DNA of 64,000 nucleotides from Thiotrichales bacterium. Its GTDB lineage: Bacteria > Pseudomonadota > Gammaproteobacteria > Thiomicrospirales > Thiomicrospiraceae. This document shows positions 62,243-64,000 of the stretch, one piece after another. The stretch spans positions 62,001 to 126,000 of the forward strand of contig JAFGXP010000017.1 in the NCBI GenBank assembly GCA_016936535.1, written 5' to 3'. Each line of letters starts with the position of its first letter. Position 1 is the stretch's first letter. The position numbers and the translations under genes are program-made. The notes beneath the pieces are model-generated. The model was not told the origin of the DNA. It did no database searches and saw only the letters and a program-made list of their open reading frames with translations.

Positions 62243-64000
62243 TTGAGTGACTCCCAGCTCCCGTCTTTTTCTGTGCATGCCTGGCAAACATTAATTGATT
62301 GCTTGCCTTGTCCTGTGGTGCTGTTACAACGCAACCCGCTTAGCCCCCATGATGAGCAGTTGGCGCTCGCAAACCAAGCCTTTCGACAAATCTTAACGCC
62401 AAACTTTACCTCCATGCTTAGCCGTCGTGATTGGTTTGCCGAACTCTTTCCCAATCCAGATGTTCGCAATACGCATGAACAACAATGGCAAAACCAGTTG
62501 AGTGTTGCGCAAGCGAATGCCTCGGCGGACAATGCATTTTCACCCCCCTGGCAATTGCCTTGCGACGACGGTCAGGATCGTTGGTATCGACTGTGCACCT
62601 CAAATCATTACCCCCTTCGGGACACCTTTCGATTCTTGCTGTTGATTCCTTCTGAACAGGAACCGCCGGACCCAAAACGGGCTGACGCCACATGTGCTGA
62701 GCCCACCGCCATGCCTTTTCAGGTTATTCCACAACAAAATCAAAAACTTGAGAATTTACTGCAACAAATTCAGCGCCTAGCCCGCGTTGGCTATTGGGAG
62801 TTGGAGCTCGAAAGTGGTCAGTTGTATTGGTCTGACGAAATCTATCGAATGTACGGAACCGAACCAGGCAGTTTTCAGCCCACCTTATCCTATTTGTTAA
62901 AAACCTCGATCGGCAAAGATGCTGTGCGCTTGCAACAAGCCTTGCAAGAGGCAATCCACAGTGGAAAGCAGCAACAGCTTACCCACCAAATTATGCGCAA
63001 AGACGGTACAGCGGCTACCTTAGAGTTGGCGGGATATATTGAATATGATTCGCAAGGTCGTCCGCTTAAGGCGATCGGCTCTTCCACCGATATCACTCAT
63101 CTAATGAATCTGCAGAACCAAAACAACGAGCTGGTGAAAATCATGGAACTGGCGCACTTGGAAATCTTAATTTACAGCTTAGAGCAACAATCTTATGTGT
63201 ATGCCAATCAAGATGCACTGCAAAATTTAGGCTACTCGCTGGAGGCATTATCTGAGCTACCACTTCAAGCCATTAATCCGGAACTCAGTCACGCTGGGCT
63301 GATTCACTTTGCGCAGCAGAAAGGCAAACATCCGAATAGGGACTTTGCGGTTTTAACCCAATTGCGTCAAGATGGCAGCCGTTATCCGGTGAAAGCCAAC
63401 CACCAAAGCATTCGTTTTCAAGAACAGGCTGCGATTGTGATGTTTCACACCGATATCAGCGAACTCAAAGCCGTAGAACAACGCCTGCGCGAACAGAATC
63501 AACTCTTTGAAAACATTCTACAAACGGTACCAACCCGAATTTTTTGGCAAGACCAAAATGGCGATTATCTGGGCGCCAATCAACCCTTTTTGGAAGATCT
63601 TAATTTAACGGACGTCAATCAGCTTCGCGGCAAAAATGATTTGCAAATTGCGTGGCCCTCAGGCCAAGGCGAAAACTATTTTCGTCAAGACATGGCCGTA
63701 TTGAAAAAAGGGGAACGCCTGGTTCAGGAAGAAGACGCTTTTGTTGACAGTCAGGGCAATATTCAGATTTGGCAACTGACTAAACTCCCCCTTCGGGATG
63801 CCAAAGGACGGATTACCGGCTTATTAGGTAGCTATCAAGATATCAGTAATCATCGGCTGCTGGAAATCAAACTGCGCGAACAAGCCCAGGTGTTACAGCA
63901 TCAAGCCTATCACGATGCGCTGACCAACCTCCCCAACCGAAGTTTACTCAGTGAACGCATTCAGCAGGCAATTCACCGCGCCCAGCGCAATGGCTCACAA
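62243..64000 (+). CDS. Multi-PAS sensor diguanylate cyclase (TTG start; truncated by window end)
   Basis: AAGGAG RBS; PAS blocks (LARVGYWELELESGQLYWSDEIYRMYG; VPTRIFWQDQNGDYLGANQPFLEDL); ends in HQAYHDALTNLPNRSLLSERIQQAIHRAQRNGSQ, a GGDEF start. Confidence 0.85.
   Translation, partial: MSDSQLPSFSVHAWQTLIDCLPCPVVLLQRNPLSPHDEQLALANQAFRQILTPNFTSMLSRRDWFAELFPNPDVRNTHEQQWQNQLSVAQANASADNAFSPPWQLPCDDGQDRWYRLCTSNHYPLRDTFRFLLLIPSEQEPPDPKRADATCAEPTAMPFQVIPQQNQKLENLLQQIQRLARVGYWELELESGQLYWSDEIYRMYGTEPGSFQPTLSYLLKTSIGKDAVRLQQALQEAIHSGKQQQLTHQIMRKDGTAATLELAGYIEYDSQGRPLKAIGSSTDITHLMNLQNQNNELVKIMELAHLEILIYSLEQQSYVYANQDALQNLGYSLEALSELPLQAINPELSHAGLIHFAQQKGKHPNRDFAVLTQLRQDGSRYPVKANHQSIRFQEQAAIVMFHTDISELKAVEQRLREQNQLFENILQTVPTRIFWQDQNGDYLGANQPFLEDLNLTDVNQLRGKNDLQIAWPSGQGENYFRQDMAVLKKGERLVQEEDAFVDSQGNIQIWQLTKLPLRDAKGRITGLLGSYQDISNHRLLEIKLREQAQVLQHQAYHDALTNLPNRSLLSERIQQAIHRAQRNGSQ

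Noticed and set aside
61972-62532. 186-aa minus-strand ORF
   Set aside because: Spans the deaminase and the start of the PAS protein in antisense; no domain features.
1-64000. CRISPR arrays, insertion sequences, prophage or toxin-antitoxin modules
   Set aside because: Looked for regularly spaced repeats, transposase/integrase motifs and TA pairs; none seen by eye.

Overview
The 64 kb window reads as chromosomal DNA of a gammaproteobacterium. The gene content is compatible with a Thiomicrospira/Hydrogenovibrio-type sulfur oxidiser, but that is an inference and was not tested. Most of it is housekeeping: bamC-dapA, bcp, phoH-like, the zapA / 6S RNA / 5-FCL / ygfB / pepP / ubiH cluster, amidase-tsaE, queG, dgt, proS, hda, purMN, dcd, gshB, ilvA, rpiA, thiE, hemL, hrpB, mpl, rnd, ugd and a tRNA-Arg(CCG). 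I saw no CRISPR array, transposase, integrase or phage module. The accessory material most worth follow-up is: (a) a compact photolyase/nuclease operon (56.7 kb to window end) preceded by three 11-bp-spaced TATACA/TATACA/TGTACA repeats that resemble an operator for a B12-dependent CarH/LitR photoreceptor; its first photolyase carries a C-terminal QLSLF motif matching the sliding-clamp-binding consensus; (b) an orphan KCG-repeat, bufferin/HvfA-like secreted peptide next to an ECF sigma/anti-sigma pair; (c) a 70-nt self-complementary leader upstream of an unusual thioredoxin-TolC-short HlyD-86 aa ORF operon; (d) a copper-uptake gene set (OprC-like receptor, SCO, PCuAC, Met-rich periplasmic protein); (e) a phosphofructokinase with mixed ATP/PPi signature residues. 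All calls come from reading the sequence and supplied ORFs; no database searches were run.
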